This document shows positions 48,142 through 57,950 of a stretch of DNA of 64,000 nt, piece by piece. Position 1 is the stretch's first letter. Each line of letters starts with the position of its first letter. Origin of the DNA: Desulfuromonas thiophila (GTDB taxonomy: Bacteria > Desulfobacterota > Desulfuromonadia > Desulfuromonadales > Desulfuromonadaceae). The stretch covers positions 124,001 through 188,000 of the forward strand of contig NZ_FNAQ01000004.1 in NCBI RefSeq assembly GCF_900101955.1. The letters are read 5' to 3'. Under the pieces are notes generated by a model that saw only the letters and a list, made by a program, of their open reading frames with translations, had not been told where the DNA came from and searched no databases. Made by a program: the position numbers and the translations under genes.

Positions 48142-48968
48142 AGGCGCTTCACCAGCGCGTCAATCTCCAGCAGTGGCGCCAGTAAGCGCGGAAGATCGCG
48201 CAGATAAAGCGAATTTGGCCCGTCGCAGCGGGCGCAGTCGGGATCTTCGTACACCTCCCAGAACAGGCCATCGATCCCCGTGGCCACGGCCGCACGCGAC
48301 AGAGCGCCAACATAGTCGCGCTGACCGCCGGAACTGCCATCATTGCCGCCCGGCAACTGCACCGCATGGGTGGCATCGAAGACCACGGGATAACCTAGCT
48401 GACGCATGATCAGAAGCGACCGCATATCCACCACCAGATTGTTATAACCAAAACTGGCACCCCGTTCCGTCAGAACAATCTGCTCATTACCGGTAGAGGC
48501 CAGCTTGCCCACCACATGCTTCATATCCCAGGGCGCCTGAAACTGCCCCTTCTTAACATTGACCACCTTGCCGCTGCGACCAGCCCGCACCAGCAAATCG
48601 GTCTGACGGCACAAAAAAGCCGGAATTTGAATCACATCCAGCACCTGTTCAGCACTATCGATCTGGCTGACCTCGTGCACATCCGACAGCACCGGCAAAC
48701 CGAAGCGCTCCTTGACCTGCGCCAGGATGCGAAGCCCCTCTTCCAGACCGGGACCGCGATAGGCGTTCACCGAGGTGCGATTGGCCTTATCGTAGGAACC
48801 TTTGAAGATCAGCGGAATCCCCAAGCGCCCGCATTGCTCCTGCAGCGTCTCGGCGATACGACAGGCGGTATCGAGGTCCTCCAGCACACAGGGGCCGGCA
48901 ATCAGCACCATCGGCCGGTTGCCGCCAAGGGTCAGCGATCCCACCTGCACAGGCGCGGGCGTGCTCAT
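48138..48968 (-). CDS. kdsA: 3-deoxy-8-phosphooctulonate synthase
   Basis: Condenses PEP with arabinose-5-P to Kdo-8-P. Signatures are [35 protein letters not shown] and [12 protein letters not shown]. It has 276 aa. The ATG overlaps the pyrG stop and follows GGAGG. The RGASFGYNN loop is intact. No metal-type assignment (Kdo8PS class I or II) is attempted. Confidence 0.97.
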   Translation of the reverse strand: MSTPAPVQVGSLTLGGNRPMVLIAGPCVLEDLDTACRIAETLQEQCGRLGIPLIFKGSYDKANRTSVNAYRGPGLEEGLRILAQVKERFGLPVLSDVHEVSQIDSAEQVLDVIQIPAFLCRQTDLLVRAGRSGKVVNVKKGQFQAPWDMKHVVGKLASTGNEQIVLTERGASFGYNNLVVDMRSLLIMRQLGYPVVFDATHAVQLPGGNDGSSGGQRDYVGALSRAAVATGIDGLFWEVYEDPDCARCDGPNSLYLRDLPRLLAPLLEIDALVKRL

Positions 48969-50575
48969 GACTTGCCTCCGCGACTGCGAGCCAGACAGGC
49001 ACCGACAAAGGACTCGAACAACGGATGCGGCTCCATCGGCCGCGACCGGAACTCCGGATGAAACTGGCAGGCCAGAAACCAGCTATGGTCCGGCAGTTCG
49101 ACAATCTCGACCAGGTCGTTTTCCGGGTTCAGGCCGGAGATCCGCAATCCGCCCTGCTGCAGTTGTTCACGATAGCTGTTATTGAATTCGTAGCGGTGAC
49201 GATGGCGTTCGAAGATGGTTTTCTGGCCATAGATACGGCGCGCCAGGCTGTCCTCCGCCAGATCACACTGGTAGGCACCTAGCCGCATGGTACCGCCCTT
49301 GCCCGTCACCCGCTTTTGCTCCTCCATGATGTGGATCACCGGATTCTTGGCCTCGACGCGAAACTCGGCCGAATAGCTGTCTTCAAGTTTGCAGACATTG
49401 CGGGCAAACTCCACCACGGCCATCTGCATGCCAAGACAGATACCAAAAAACGGCAGATTGTTCTCGCGCGCATAGCGAATGGCCGCCGTCTTGCCCTCGC
49501 TGCCCCGTTCGCCGAAACCTCCCGGCACCAGAATCCCCTGCACATCGGCAAAGATATCTCCGATGCCATGACGCTCCAGTGCCTCGGAATCGACATACTT
49601 CAGCTCGACCCGGCAGTCATTGGCGATGCCGCCGTGAATCAACGCCTCGGCCAGCGATTTGTAGCTTTCGGTCAGTTCGACGTACTTGCCAACGATGGCA
49701 ATGCTGGTGCGACCGGCCGGCTCCTTGATGCGCCGGACAATCTCCTTCCACGGATTCAGATCCGGCGCCTTGGTCCAGATGTTAAGCCCGTCGACGATAC
49801 GCTCATCGAGCCCCTGATCGTGATAGACCACCGGCACCTCGTAGATAGAGGCAACATCGCGTGCGGTGATAACGGCCTCTTCGCGCACATTGCAGAACAG
49901 GGCGATCTTGCTCTTCATGTCGCGCGGTATCTCGCGATCACAACGACACAGCAGAATGTCCGGCTGAATGCCGATTTCGCGCAATTCCTTGACACTGTGC
50001 TGAGTCGGCTTGGTTTTGAGCTCGCCGGCACTGGCCAGATAGGGTACCAGGGTCAGGTGAATATAGAGCACATTTTCCGAACCCAAATCCGTCCGGAACT
50101 GGCGAATGGCCTCAAGAAACGGGAGCGATTCGATATCGCCAACGGTACCGCCCACCTCGACGATGGCCAGATCGACATCCTGGGCGTTGTCGATGATCTT
50201 GCTCTTGATTTCGTTGGTAATGTGCGGAATCACCTGCACCGTACCGCCCAGGTAATCGCCACGGCGTTCCTTGCGGATAACGCTGTCGTAAACCTGACCA
50301 GTGGTAAAGTTTGATTTGCGTGACAACCGGGCAGAGGTGTAACGCTCGTAATGCCCTAGATCCAGGTCGGTTTCGGCACCATCGTCCGTGACAAAAACCT
50401 CGCCGTGCTGGAACGGGCTCATGGTGCCAGGATCAACATTAATATAAGGATCCATTTTCTGCATGGATACCCGCAGGCCGCGCGCTTCCATCAGGGCGCC
50501 GATGGCGGCAGCCGCCAGACCCTTGCCAAGGGACGACACCACTCCGCCGGTTACGAACAGAAATTTTGTTTTCAT
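48965..50575 (-). CDS. pyrG: CTP synthase
   Basis: Makes CTP from UTP, glutamine and ATP; here CTP feeds CMP-Kdo and CDP-lipid formation. The synthetase domain opens with [20 protein letters not shown]; the glutaminase triad includes the cysteine in FGICLGMQ and the C-terminal CQFHPEF histidine. It has 536 aa. ATG 50575 follows GGGAGAACC. A hairpin (GAAAGAGGCGGC / GCCGCTTTC) lies about 25 nt upstream. Confidence 0.97.
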   Translation of the reverse strand: MKTKFLFVTGGVVSSLGKGLAAAAIGALMEARGLRVSMQKMDPYINVDPGTMSPFQHGEVFVTDDGAETDLDLGHYERYTSARLSRKSNFTTGQVYDSVIRKERRGDYLGGTVQVIPHITNEIKSKIIDNAQDVDLAIVEVGGTVGDIESLPFLEAIRQFRTDLGSENVLYIHLTLVPYLASAGELKTKPTQHSVKELREIGIQPDILLCRCDREIPRDMKSKIALFCNVREEAVITARDVASIYEVPVVYHDQGLDERIVDGLNIWTKAPDLNPWKEIVRRIKEPAGRTSIAIVGKYVELTESYKSLAEALIHGGIANDCRVELKYVDSEALERHGIGDIFADVQGILVPGGFGERGSEGKTAAIRYARENNLPFFGICLGMQMAVVEFARNVCKLEDSYSAEFRVEAKNPVIHIMEEQKRVTGKGGTMRLGAYQCDLAEDSLARRIYGQKTIFERHRHRYEFNNSYREQLQQGGLRISGLNPENDLVEIVELPDHSWFLACQFHPEFRSRPMEPHPLFESFVGACLARSRGGKS

Positions 50576-50699
50576 CACCAGGTTCTCCCGTCTGCCACCA
50601 TCATGAAAGCGGCCCTGAAGCCGCCTCTTTCGCACAAAGGGTCAAACATACCCGCAAACACGGTAAAATAAAAGCGCCAAAGACCGGCCGTCATCCTCC

Positions 50700-51461
50700 T
50701 CAACCCTGTCGGGCCTGCTCCTCTCGCAACAGCTGCCGTACGCGATCGAGATCCTCCGGTGTATCCACCCCCAAACTGACACAGGTCGTGCGAGCAACAT
50801 AGATCCGCTCCCCCTGCTCCAGCACCCGCAACTGCTCAAGCTTTTCAACCTGCTCCAACGGCGTTGGTGCCAGATCGGCATAACGCAGCAGAAAATCCCG
50901 GCGGTAGACGTACAGGCCGACATGTCGCCCCAGCGCCGGTGCCGCCGCCGCGGCCAGCTGCGTGGGCGCGTCACGTTGCCAGGGTATGGGTGCGCGGGAA
51001 AAATACAGGGCGAACCCCCGGCGATCCGTCACCACCTTGACGACATTGGGGTTAAAAAGTTCTTCAGCCGTATGCAACGGGGCCATCAGGGTTCCCATGG
51101 TAATCGTTTCATCTGCCAGCAAAGGCGCAATGGCCTCGTCAATCATGGCCGGATCAATCAGCGGTTCATCCCCCTGCACGTTGACAATCAGCTGGGCATC
51201 CAGGGTTGCCGCCACCTCGGCCAGACGGTCGGTACCGGTTTCATGATCGGCTCGGGTCATTACCACCTCACCGCCAAACGCACGCACGGCAACGGCAATG
51301 CGCTCATCGTCAGTAGCCACCAGCACCCGCTGCACCAGGCGGGCCGAGGCCGTGCGGCGGTAAACCCGCTCGATCATGGTCTGACCAAGGATATCGGCCA
51401 GAGGCTTGCCCGGAAAACGCGTCGAAGCATAACGCGCCGGCAGAATGGCAACAACGCTCAC
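50700..51461 (-). CDS. kdsB: 3-deoxy-manno-octulosonate cytidylyltransferase
   Basis: Activates Kdo as CMP-Kdo. Motifs are [42 protein letters not shown] and the C-terminal [12 protein letters not shown]. It has 253 aa from a GTG start at 51461 preceded by GGAG. The frame is open for 54 more codons upstream but that part overlaps the fur gene. It lies 37 nt after fur. Confidence 0.96.
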   Translation of the reverse strand: MSVVAILPARYASTRFPGKPLADILGQTMIERVYRRTASARLVQRVLVATDDERIAVAVRAFGGEVVMTRADHETGTDRLAEVAATLDAQLIVNVQGDEPLIDPAMIDEAIAPLLADETITMGTLMAPLHTAEELFNPNVVKVVTDRRGFALYFSRAPIPWQRDAPTQLAAAAAPALGRHVGLYVYRRDFLLRYADLAPTPLEQVEKLEQLRVLEQGERIYVARTTCVSLGVDTPEDLDRVRQLLREEQARQG

Positions 51462-51498
51462 AGAGAACTCCAGGGGATAGCAGGGAAGAAAAAGACGC

Positions 51499-51930
51499 TC
51501 AGCGGGTCTGGCATTTGGGGCATAGACCGTAGAGTTCCAGCCGCTGGTGATTGAGATGAAACTGGTGCGCCGACGCCACCTGCTGCAGCAGCTGCTCGAT
51601 GCGTTCATCCTCGAATTCGACAATCTGGCCGCAACTTTCGCAGATCAGATGATAGTGGTGGTCTTCGCTGGTGCTTGGCTCGTAACGCGTCTGGCGGTCG
51701 CCGAAATGACGCTGGGCAGCGATGCCACATTCGGCCAGCAACTTCATGGTGCGATACACCGTGGCGTAGCCGATATTGGGATGCTCCTTGCGCAGGCGCA
51801 AATAGAGTTCCTCGGCAGACAGATGTGACGGCGACTGCAGAAAGGCTTCGAGAATTATCTCGCGCTGTCGCGTCACCTTCAGGTTGTGCTTGGCCAGATA
51901 TTCACAGAACTGTTTTTTAACCGCCCCCAT
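51499..51930 (-). CDS. fur: Fur-family transcriptional regulator
   Basis: Metal-responsive dimeric repressor of 143 aa. The winged helix ([40 protein letters not shown]) is followed by the regulatory metal motif [12 protein letters not shown] and a structural zinc site with CESC and CPKC. Its closeness to canonical iron-sensing Fur is good, but Zur/PerR alternatives cannot be excluded from sequence alone. ATG 51930 follows AGGGGG. First gene of the Kdo/Lpt/rpoN unit, with its own promoter. Confidence 0.92.
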   Translation of the reverse strand: MGAVKKQFCEYLAKHNLKVTRQREIILEAFLQSPSHLSAEELYLRLRKEHPNIGYATVYRTMKLLAECGIAAQRHFGDRQTRYEPSTSEDHHYHLICESCGQIVEFEDERIEQLLQQVASAHQFHLNHQRLELYGLCPKCQTR

Positions 51931-51969
51931 CAATCCCCCTCCGCAACAGCAGCATTCAAACCGCCTGAC

Positions 51970-51998
51970 AAGCTAACAAAAGCTGTGCAGAGCGTCAA
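51970..51998 (-). promoter_or_regulatory. Promoter of the fur-kdsB operon
   Basis: TTGACG (51993-51998), 17-nt spacer, TAGCTT (51970-51975). The -35 coincides with the sbcC stop region. No obvious palindromic Fur box is seen around it. Confidence 0.55.
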
Positions 51999-54900
51999 GA
52001 AAAGGCGCGGTCGCCTTCGGGCGCCGAACTGCAGCCCGGCCCGGATATCTGGCTTCTTCCCCCGGTTTGCGGCGTTACCATGATCTGTGTGCTGATCCGC
52101 TCCTTCAGGGCCGGCACATGCGAAATGACACCGATCAGCTTGCCGTCCTGCTGCAGGCCCGCAAGGGTTTCCAGAGCGGTGTCAAGGGCTTCCTCGTCCA
52201 GGGTGCCAAAGCCTTCATCCAGGAACAGCGAATCCACCCGGACGTTCTTGCTGGCCATATGGGACAAACCCAGAGCCAGAGACAGGCTGACGATAAAGCT
52301 CTCGCCGCCGGAAAGGTTCTTGGTGGAGCGGATCTCTCCAGCCTGGTAGTTGTCGACCACGTTGAGTTCCAGGGGCTGAGCGTCGTCGCGGACAAGCAGG
52401 TAGCGATCAGACATTTTCTGCAACTGCCGGTTGGCATGACCAACCATCATTTCAAAGGTCAGCCCCTGGGCAAAATTGCGGTACTTCTTGCCGTCCGCTG
52501 AGCCGATCAATGCGTGCAGGTTTTCCCACCTGCGGCACTCTTTTTTCTGGGCCTCGATAGCTGCCTGTTTTTCTTTTATCCGCTCTTTTGCAGCCGTATT
52601 CTCACTGAGCTTGTGCTTGAGACCGGCAATGGTGTCACGCAGCTCTTTCAGGGCTTCCTCGTGTTCCTTGAGTTGGGGCTCAAGCTCTTCCAGCGACTTG
52701 TCGGTGATCTTGCGGGCCATCTCCGTGGCCAGGCGCGTATCCCGATCCTTCTGTCTGGCTTTCAGGTCTGCCTGACGCTCATCCAGATCCTTGGCCGTAG
52801 CCGTCAACTCGGCCCGACCTTCAGAAGGCAATATGGCCGCCAGGAACTGTTCTTCATCTGAAAAGCCAAGGGGCGCGAGTGCTGCGGTGAAATCATTTTC
52901 CAGCTTAGTCAGTTCGGGTTCCCGCCCTTCGATGCGTTTCTTCAGAGATTCGACGTGGGCCTTCGCGGTATTCCAGTTTTGCTGGAGCTTACTGTGCCGT
53001 TCTCTGGCCTGCTTTTCGGCGCCTTCGGCAGCAGAAACAGCCTTGTTCAAACGGCGCTCCTCATCGTCGGGATTCTTGTCGCCGTACAGTCCATCACGCT
53101 CTTCACTGACCGTGGCGAGTTCCTTTTTCAAGGCACCCAGGCGTTCCAGCTTTTCGGCCAGGGCGGTGCTTTGCGTTTCGATAACCGCATCCAGCCGCTT
53201 CACCTCGCTGTCGATGTCGGCAATCTGTTTCTCGATGTCCGCCTTGTTCTTGACCTGGGCCTGCCACGCCTTCAGCCGCTTCTTAAGTGATTCTACCAGT
53301 GATGAAATGTCCGTTTCAGGGATGTCCGCAATGCCAAGCGGCTGAAGTTTGGTCGTAACGGCCTGCCTGCGTTCGGCAAAATCGGCACGCAGTTTCACCA
53401 GGCCGTCCCTCTCCTCGGCCTGGGCTTTCTCGGCAGCCTTCTTGTCATGAGCCGCTGCTGACTCCAGCTTTTCAGCCTCCGTCAGGTTGTTGCGGGCCAG
53501 GCTTTCAGTTTTTTCGAGTTTCCTGATGGCGGCTTCCTGATCCTCGGCTTTGCTGATCAGCCTGGTCAGGGAATCGATCTTCTTTTCGGTTTCATCGGCA
53601 ACAGGGACATTCCCCTCCGCAAACGGGTGCTCGGTTGCGCCGCAGAGTGGACAGGGCTTGCCATCTTCCAGTTTTGCCCGATGATCTTCAAGCTCCGCAA
53701 TCTTCGCCAGGAAGGCCATTTCACGCAGCAGGGTTTCCTTCTCGGTGCGGTATTCCCGCAGCAAGCGGTCCCCCAGGAGTTGGCTCAAACCATCCTTGCC
53801 CTGTTGAAGCTGTTTCGAGGCGTCCTCCAGTTCCTGCTTCCGAATGCCGGATAGCTTCTGACAGTCGTCGAGTGACTTTGCCGCCCGTTCCAGAGTCGTA
53901 TTGGCGGTTTCTTGAGCGGCCTGTTTTTGAACGATTTCATTTTGCTTGGAGAGCAGGCCTCTCAGCTGTTCTTCAATGCCAGCCAGACCGCCGATCAGCC
54001 ATTCATCCTGCGCATGCTCCTTGAGGTAGGCGCTCACAAGATCCAGCATTTCATGAGCCTTGGACCGTTTATCCCGTTCTTCAAGCCGGGCTTTTTTGTC
54101 AGTGTCAATCTTGGCCGCAGCCTTCTTACAGCCCTCATCTCCTTCCGAAACAGCTTTTTTCTGGTCGGCAAGTTTCTGATCCAGGGAGCGAACCTTCTGC
54201 AATGTGGGCGCGGCCGCTTTCAGCTCTTCTTTTGCGCTGGCGGTTTGGTGCTCAGCCGATTGCAGTACTCCGGCCTGTTCCCTGGCGGAGGATTCGATTC
54301 CGGGAAGAGCCTCTTGCTCGGTTTTCAGTGCGGCTCTGTCATCCGTCTGCTGCTTACGGGTGGCGGTGAGCGTCGCGAAGGCACCGGAGAGTTCGGCGGC
54401 ACTTAAAGCCCGGCCCAGCTTTTCACGCTCCGGTTTGAACGCCTCGATATCGCCCTGCAGTTTGCTCGCTTCATCGCCCAGGTTGATGATTTCCTTCTTC
54501 AGCCCATCGATGGTGGTGAGCCAGGCAATGGCCTTCCCGGTCAGCGCGGATTCAGCCGCAAGTTCTGTCTCTTCCTTCTGCTTTGTCTCGAGGGCCTGCC
54601 GGGTCTCTTGTTCCTGCTCCGGCTCAAGAATCACGATGCCTGCCGTTTCCGCCTGGAGCAGGTTCAGCTTGTCCCGCTCTTGCTGCTTCCGTTCATGGAC
54701 TCGGATGGATATCCGGCTGTAGATCTCTGTGCCCGTGATCTGCTCCAGGATCGGCGCCCGATCATCCGGCGCCGCCTGAAGAAACGCGGCGAAGCCGCCC
54801 TGGGCCAGCAACATGGAACGGGTGAAACGATCAAAGTCCATGCCGGTCGCCGACTCGATCTGGTCGGCTACACCTCTGATCCTGGATTCGAAAATCTCGC

Positions 54901-55264
54901 CGGAATCGGCATTGGCAATTTCGTGCTTCGGGGCCTGGAGTTCGCCATCCGGCTTCTTGCGTGCCCGGTGTTGGCTCCAGTGACAGCGGTAACGCCCAGA
55001 CTGGGTTTCGAAGGTCACCTCGGCAAAGCATTCGCCGGTCTGGCGGGACATGATTTCGTTTCCGCTCTTGGTGACCTTATTCAGGCGCGGCGTCCGGCCG
55101 TAAAGGGCGAGGCAAACAGCGTCGAGGATCGTGGTCTTCCCCGCGCCGGTGGGACCGGTGATGGCAAAGATGCCATCAGACGCGAAGGCCGGGTGCATCA
55201 GGTCGATTTGCCATTCGCCGACCAGCGAGTTCAGATTCTTGAAACGTACCTGCAGTATTCTCAT
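51995..55264 (-). CDS. sbcC: Exonuclease subunit SbcC
   Basis: SMC-like ATPase subunit of the SbcCD nuclease that opens hairpins and protein-blocked ends. Walker A is GPTGAGKTT near residues 37-45. Long coiled coils flank the zinc hook CPLC at residues 538-541 (53642-53653), then the ABC signature NLSGGESFIVSLSLALGLS and Walker B SLFLDEGFGTLDEEALD. It has 1089 aa. It lies 11 nt after sbcD. The terminator stem overlaps its last codons. The pair is placed between tRNA-Leu and fur, perhaps an insertion. Confidence 0.96.
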   Translation of the reverse strand: MRILQVRFKNLNSLVGEWQIDLMHPAFASDGIFAITGPTGAGKTTILDAVCLALYGRTPRLNKVTKSGNEIMSRQTGECFAEVTFETQSGRYRCHWSQHRARKKPDGELQAPKHEIANADSGEIFESRIRGVADQIESATGMDFDRFTRSMLLAQGGFAAFLQAAPDDRAPILEQITGTEIYSRISIRVHERKQQERDKLNLLQAETAGIVILEPEQEQETRQALETKQKEETELAAESALTGKAIAWLTTIDGLKKEIINLGDEASKLQGDIEAFKPEREKLGRALSAAELSGAFATLTATRKQQTDDRAALKTEQEALPGIESSAREQAGVLQSAEHQTASAKEELKAAAPTLQKVRSLDQKLADQKKAVSEGDEGCKKAAAKIDTDKKARLEERDKRSKAHEMLDLVSAYLKEHAQDEWLIGGLAGIEEQLRGLLSKQNEIVQKQAAQETANTTLERAAKSLDDCQKLSGIRKQELEDASKQLQQGKDGLSQLLGDRLLREYRTEKETLLREMAFLAKIAELEDHRAKLEDGKPCPLCGATEHPFAEGNVPVADETEKKIDSLTRLISKAEDQEAAIRKLEKTESLARNNLTEAEKLESAAAHDKKAAEKAQAEERDGLVKLRADFAERRQAVTTKLQPLGIADIPETDISSLVESLKKRLKAWQAQVKNKADIEKQIADIDSEVKRLDAVIETQSTALAEKLERLGALKKELATVSEERDGLYGDKNPDDEERRLNKAVSAAEGAEKQARERHSKLQQNWNTAKAHVESLKKRIEGREPELTKLENDFTAALAPLGFSDEEQFLAAILPSEGRAELTATAKDLDERQADLKARQKDRDTRLATEMARKITDKSLEELEPQLKEHEEALKELRDTIAGLKHKLSENTAAKERIKEKQAAIEAQKKECRRWENLHALIGSADGKKYRNFAQGLTFEMMVGHANRQLQKMSDRYLLVRDDAQPLELNVVDNYQAGEIRSTKNLSGGESFIVSLSLALGLSHMASKNVRVDSLFLDEGFGTLDEEALDTALETLAGLQQDGKLIGVISHVPALKERISTQIMVTPQTGGRSQISGPGCSSAPEGDRAFS
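51998..52017 (-). terminator. Short terminator at the end of sbcC
   Basis: Stem AAGGCG / CGCCTT with loop ACCG, followed by TTCTT on the minus strand. It overlaps the last sbcC codons and the -35 of the fur promoter. Confidence 0.5.
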
Positions 55265-55275
55265 CGCCAGCCTCT

Positions 55276-56517
55276 CTATTCCGCCTGCACGTCGTCTTCG
55301 TAGAGAGACGAGACCGTTTCCTGGCAGGCTCGAAGCAGCTCCGGCCGCTGGTCTTCAGGCACCTCATGGACGGCGAGGCAGCGTTCGAACACGTCGTTCA
55401 CGTTCAGATCGTCGAGTGTCTCCTCTTCATGGATTTGTCCCAGCACGCGGTCGATGATGCGGTTGTTCCTGATCCGGAGGATTTCCATGTGTGTCCCGGA
55501 AACAGCGGCCTCCAGCCGCTCACGCAGGTCGCCAATGACCTCAGTGCCGTCGTAGATGACTTCGAGCCAGAATCCTGGTCGCTCTGGATCGTCTATTGCC
55601 GACAATTCAATGATGCGGCTCCGGATACCGTCCCAGTCTCCCTTGATGCGCTCGAGTTTCTGAAACACCGGCACGTCGATCAGCTGTACCGATGCAGCCG
55701 TGCTTTTGAACTCAACCTGGCAAACGCTCTTCTGCTGTTTTGCCTCTCCGAACCCCATGGGCAAAGGAGAGCCGCTGTAGCGCATGGTTTCGGAGCCGCC
55801 CACCTTTTGCGGGACATGGAGGTGCCCAAGCGCCAGGTAATCAAAAATCGCAGGAAAAATCCCGGCCGTCACCTGAGCCAGGGAGCCGACATAAAGTTCA
55901 CGCACGCCATCGCCGTCGACGGTTTGCCCGCCTGCGGTGAACAGATGCCCCGTGCCAACGATGGGAATATCGGCCCCGAGTTCCTCACGCTTCTGTTCGG
56001 CCAGGGCGGCGACGGTGGCGTAATGAGTGCGGATACCCTCAATAATCTTCCGCTCTTTGTCCTCGACGCTCTCACCAGCCTCCGCCACGCGGATATCCCT
56101 GTCGCGGAGGTAGGGCACGGCGCAGACAATCAATTCCGGATCGTCCTGCTCATTACGGAGCACCAGCACCTCGTCTTCCGGCGATGCGGTGCTACTACCG
56201 ACCACGTGGACATTGAGGGCCTTGAGCAACTCCTTGGGAGCATTGAGAAAGGACGGTGAATCGTGGTTGCCCGCGACGACGACAACATGCCGACAGGACG
56301 AAGCAGCCACCCGGCACAGGAACCGGTAATAGAGTTCCTGAGCGCGATGGCTCGGAGCGCTGGTATCAAAGACATCACCCGCCACCAGCAATATCCCAAT
56401 GTCCCGCTGGTTGATCGTTTTCAGCAGCCAATCAAGAAAGGCGGCGAATTCCTCATAGCGTTTACGACCATAGAGGGTTCGGCCCAGATGCCAGTCGGAG
56501 GTATGCAGAATGTTCAT
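55276..56517 (-). CDS. sbcD: Exonuclease subunit SbcD
   Basis: Mre11-type Mn-dependent nuclease partner of SbcC. Phosphoesterase motifs are ILHTSDWHLG, VAGDVFDTSAPS, VVAGNHDSPSFL and ALGHLHVPQ. It has 413 aa. The ATG at 56517 begins the family's core; the ribosome site is poor, and 27 open codons upstream run through the tRNA terminator. It follows tRNA-Leu and its terminator by only 42 nt. Confidence 0.95.
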   Translation of the reverse strand: MNILHTSDWHLGRTLYGRKRYEEFAAFLDWLLKTINQRDIGILLVAGDVFDTSAPSHRAQELYYRFLCRVAASSCRHVVVVAGNHDSPSFLNAPKELLKALNVHVVGSSTASPEDEVLVLRNEQDDPELIVCAVPYLRDRDIRVAEAGESVEDKERKIIEGIRTHYATVAALAEQKREELGADIPIVGTGHLFTAGGQTVDGDGVRELYVGSLAQVTAGIFPAIFDYLALGHLHVPQKVGGSETMRYSGSPLPMGFGEAKQQKSVCQVEFKSTAASVQLIDVPVFQKLERIKGDWDGIRSRIIELSAIDDPERPGFWLEVIYDGTEVIGDLRERLEAAVSGTHMEILRIRNNRIIDRVLGQIHEEETLDDLNVNDVFERCLAVHEVPEDQRPELLRACQETVSSLYEDDVQAE

Positions 56518-56559
56518 GCAGGGGGAAAAACCTTCGGAGAGAAACAGGCCGTGCCAGCA

Positions 56560-56587
56560 AAGGAAAGGCCCTGATTTCTCAGGGCCT
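56560..56587 (-). terminator. Terminator of tRNA-Leu
   Basis: Perfect 9-bp stem AGGCCCTGA / TCAGGGCCT closed by a GAAA tetraloop, then TTCCTTT. It lies 43 nt after the tRNA end. Confidence 0.85.
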
Positions 56588-56629
56588 GACACCAACATAA
56601 AAACAAACAGATCTCAACAAACAGATACG

Positions 56630-56716
56630 TGGTGCCCGGGACGGGGGTCGAACCCGTACAGCCTTACGGCCGAGGGATTTTAAGTCCCTTGCGTCTGCCA
56701 GTTCCGCCACCCGGGC
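56630..56716 (-). tRNA. tRNA-Leu (anticodon UAA)
   Basis: Eighty-seven nt including encoded CCA. The acceptor stem is GCCCGGG / CCCGGGC with discriminator A. The anticodon loop CTTAAAA (anticodon at 56680-56682) sits on AGGGA/TCCCT. A long variable arm (CGGCCGTAAGGCTG region) and the TTCGACCC T-loop mark it as a class II leucine tRNA. It reads UUA/UUG, not the CUC codon of the leuA T-box. Confidence 0.97.
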
Positions 56717-56812
56717 ACTGTTACCATGATGCTTTACTGATTTCGCTGCTCTGTTGAGCCAAAGGCCCGTACCGGCCACTGTCATAAACAACATAGAGAA
56801 AACAGAGGGAGC

Positions 56813-56841
56813 ATTCTCGGTGTTTTCCGAACACCTGTCAA
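56813..56841 (-). promoter_or_regulatory. Promoter upstream of tRNA-Leu with palindromic spacer
   Basis: TTGACA (56836-56841) overlaps the mqnA stop codon; GAGAAT (56813-56818) lies 17 nt downstream. The whole spacer is an inverted repeat, GGTGTT-CGGAA-AACACC. The start would be about 90 nt before the tRNA. Confidence 0.6.
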
Positions 56842-57689
56842 GAAAACTGCGCGGCGCTATCTGCCGCCGGTACGAAGCGCAAGGGGACCTGATGGGGCAG
56901 CAATCCATGACGCTGGCACAGGGTGAAAAACAGTTCCAGTCCTGCCAGATGGTCTTCGGCCAGATCGTAGGACATGGCTCGCCAATAGTTTTCCAGTTCT
57001 GCCGGTGCTATCCAATCGTGCTCTGACGCATACTGGCGAGCCAAGTGCGTCAGATCGGCAAAGGCGTGTTGGCGTGCCTGGTGCAGCTGCCCTGAAAGTT
57101 GCTGCAGAGCCGCCAACTGCCGGGTCATCAGATCACGCCGGACAATCCAGAGAGCAAACACAAAGGGCAACCCGGTATGCTCGACCCAAAGCTGCGCCAG
57201 ATCGTAACAGATGCCGACACCACCCTGCCGCCGTGCCCGCAAGGCCCGATCACCAATCAGCAGTCCGGCCTTGCCCTGCGCCAGCAAATCCTCAACAGGC
57301 TGACGCGGCACCTCGGTATCGATCTGGCGCCAGCCATAGAATTCATGCAGCAGTACACGCAGCAGATTGACAGAGGTGGCCGACTCACCCGTCAGATACA
57401 GCCGCTGATTCTCCAGCGCCGACAACGGCCGGGGCGAGAAAAACAGGACACTCTGCACCGGCCCAAAGGCACTGATGGAATGACCCGGCAACAGGACATA
57501 GCGTTCAGGATCACGAGCGTATTCAAAACAGGACGAGGGACTGGCATCAAGCACTCCCTGAGCCAGGCGAGCATTCAGTTGTGCCGGCACTCCCCGCTCA
57601 ACGGCCCCCAGAAAACCGGTCGAACGCAGGTAATGAAAAAAGGGAACGCAGTTGAGATAGTCGATATGACCGAGCCGTAAAGCGTTCAT
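56838..57689 (-). CDS. mqnA: Chorismate dehydratase MqnA (futalosine menaquinone pathway)
   Basis: Periplasmic-binding-protein-like enzyme converting chorismate to 3-enolpyruvyl-benzoate, first step of the futalosine route. The N-terminus RLGHIDYLNCVPFFHYL, DASPSSCFEYARDP, SATSVNLLRVLLHEFYG and KAGLLIGDRAL match the family. It has 283 aa. ATG 57689 has only a weak ribosome site. The other mqn genes are not in the window. A terminator lies just upstream, so the gene may rely on accC readthrough. Confidence 0.9.
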   Translation of the reverse strand: MNALRLGHIDYLNCVPFFHYLRSTGFLGAVERGVPAQLNARLAQGVLDASPSSCFEYARDPERYVLLPGHSISAFGPVQSVLFFSPRPLSALENQRLYLTGESATSVNLLRVLLHEFYGWRQIDTEVPRQPVEDLLAQGKAGLLIGDRALRARRQGGVGICYDLAQLWVEHTGLPFVFALWIVRRDLMTRQLAALQQLSGQLHQARQHAFADLTHLARQYASEHDWIAPAELENYWRAMSYDLAEDHLAGLELFFTLCQRHGLLPHQVPLRFVPAADSAAQFS

Positions 57690-57732
57690 GTTATTCAGAA
57701 AGGCAGGGGTTCCGGCCCGCCGCCGCCAAGGG

Positions 57733-57752
57733 AAAAGGCCCTTGACGGGCCT
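57733..57752 (-). terminator. Probable terminator between accC and mqnA
   Basis: Stem AGGCCC / GGGCCT with loop GTCAA followed by TTT on the minus strand, about 45 nt before the mqnA start. Confidence 0.6.
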
Positions 57753-57950
57753 CTTCATCCACAATCCAGTCTAATAAAAAATCGGGAAATATCCGAGGAA
57801 TGGCCAAGCCATCAGCACCACATACATGCCACACCGTAAAACAGATCTTTAAGCTCACAAGCAGAGTGACGATGAAAGCCGTGTTGCCATTAAGGAATTT
57901 CTGCGCCGCCACCAAAACAGCATAGCGGCGCAAGCAACGGGGCAGTGCTG

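Noticed and set aside
56518-56560. Sigma-54 promoter (TGGCACG) ahead of sbcD
   Set aside because: The -24 half matches, but the invariant GC of the -12 element is absent at the required distance.
57691-57933. Eighty-codon minus-strand frame between accC and mqnA
   Set aside because: It begins with TTG without a ribosome site, runs through a terminator hairpin and has no recognisable family pattern.
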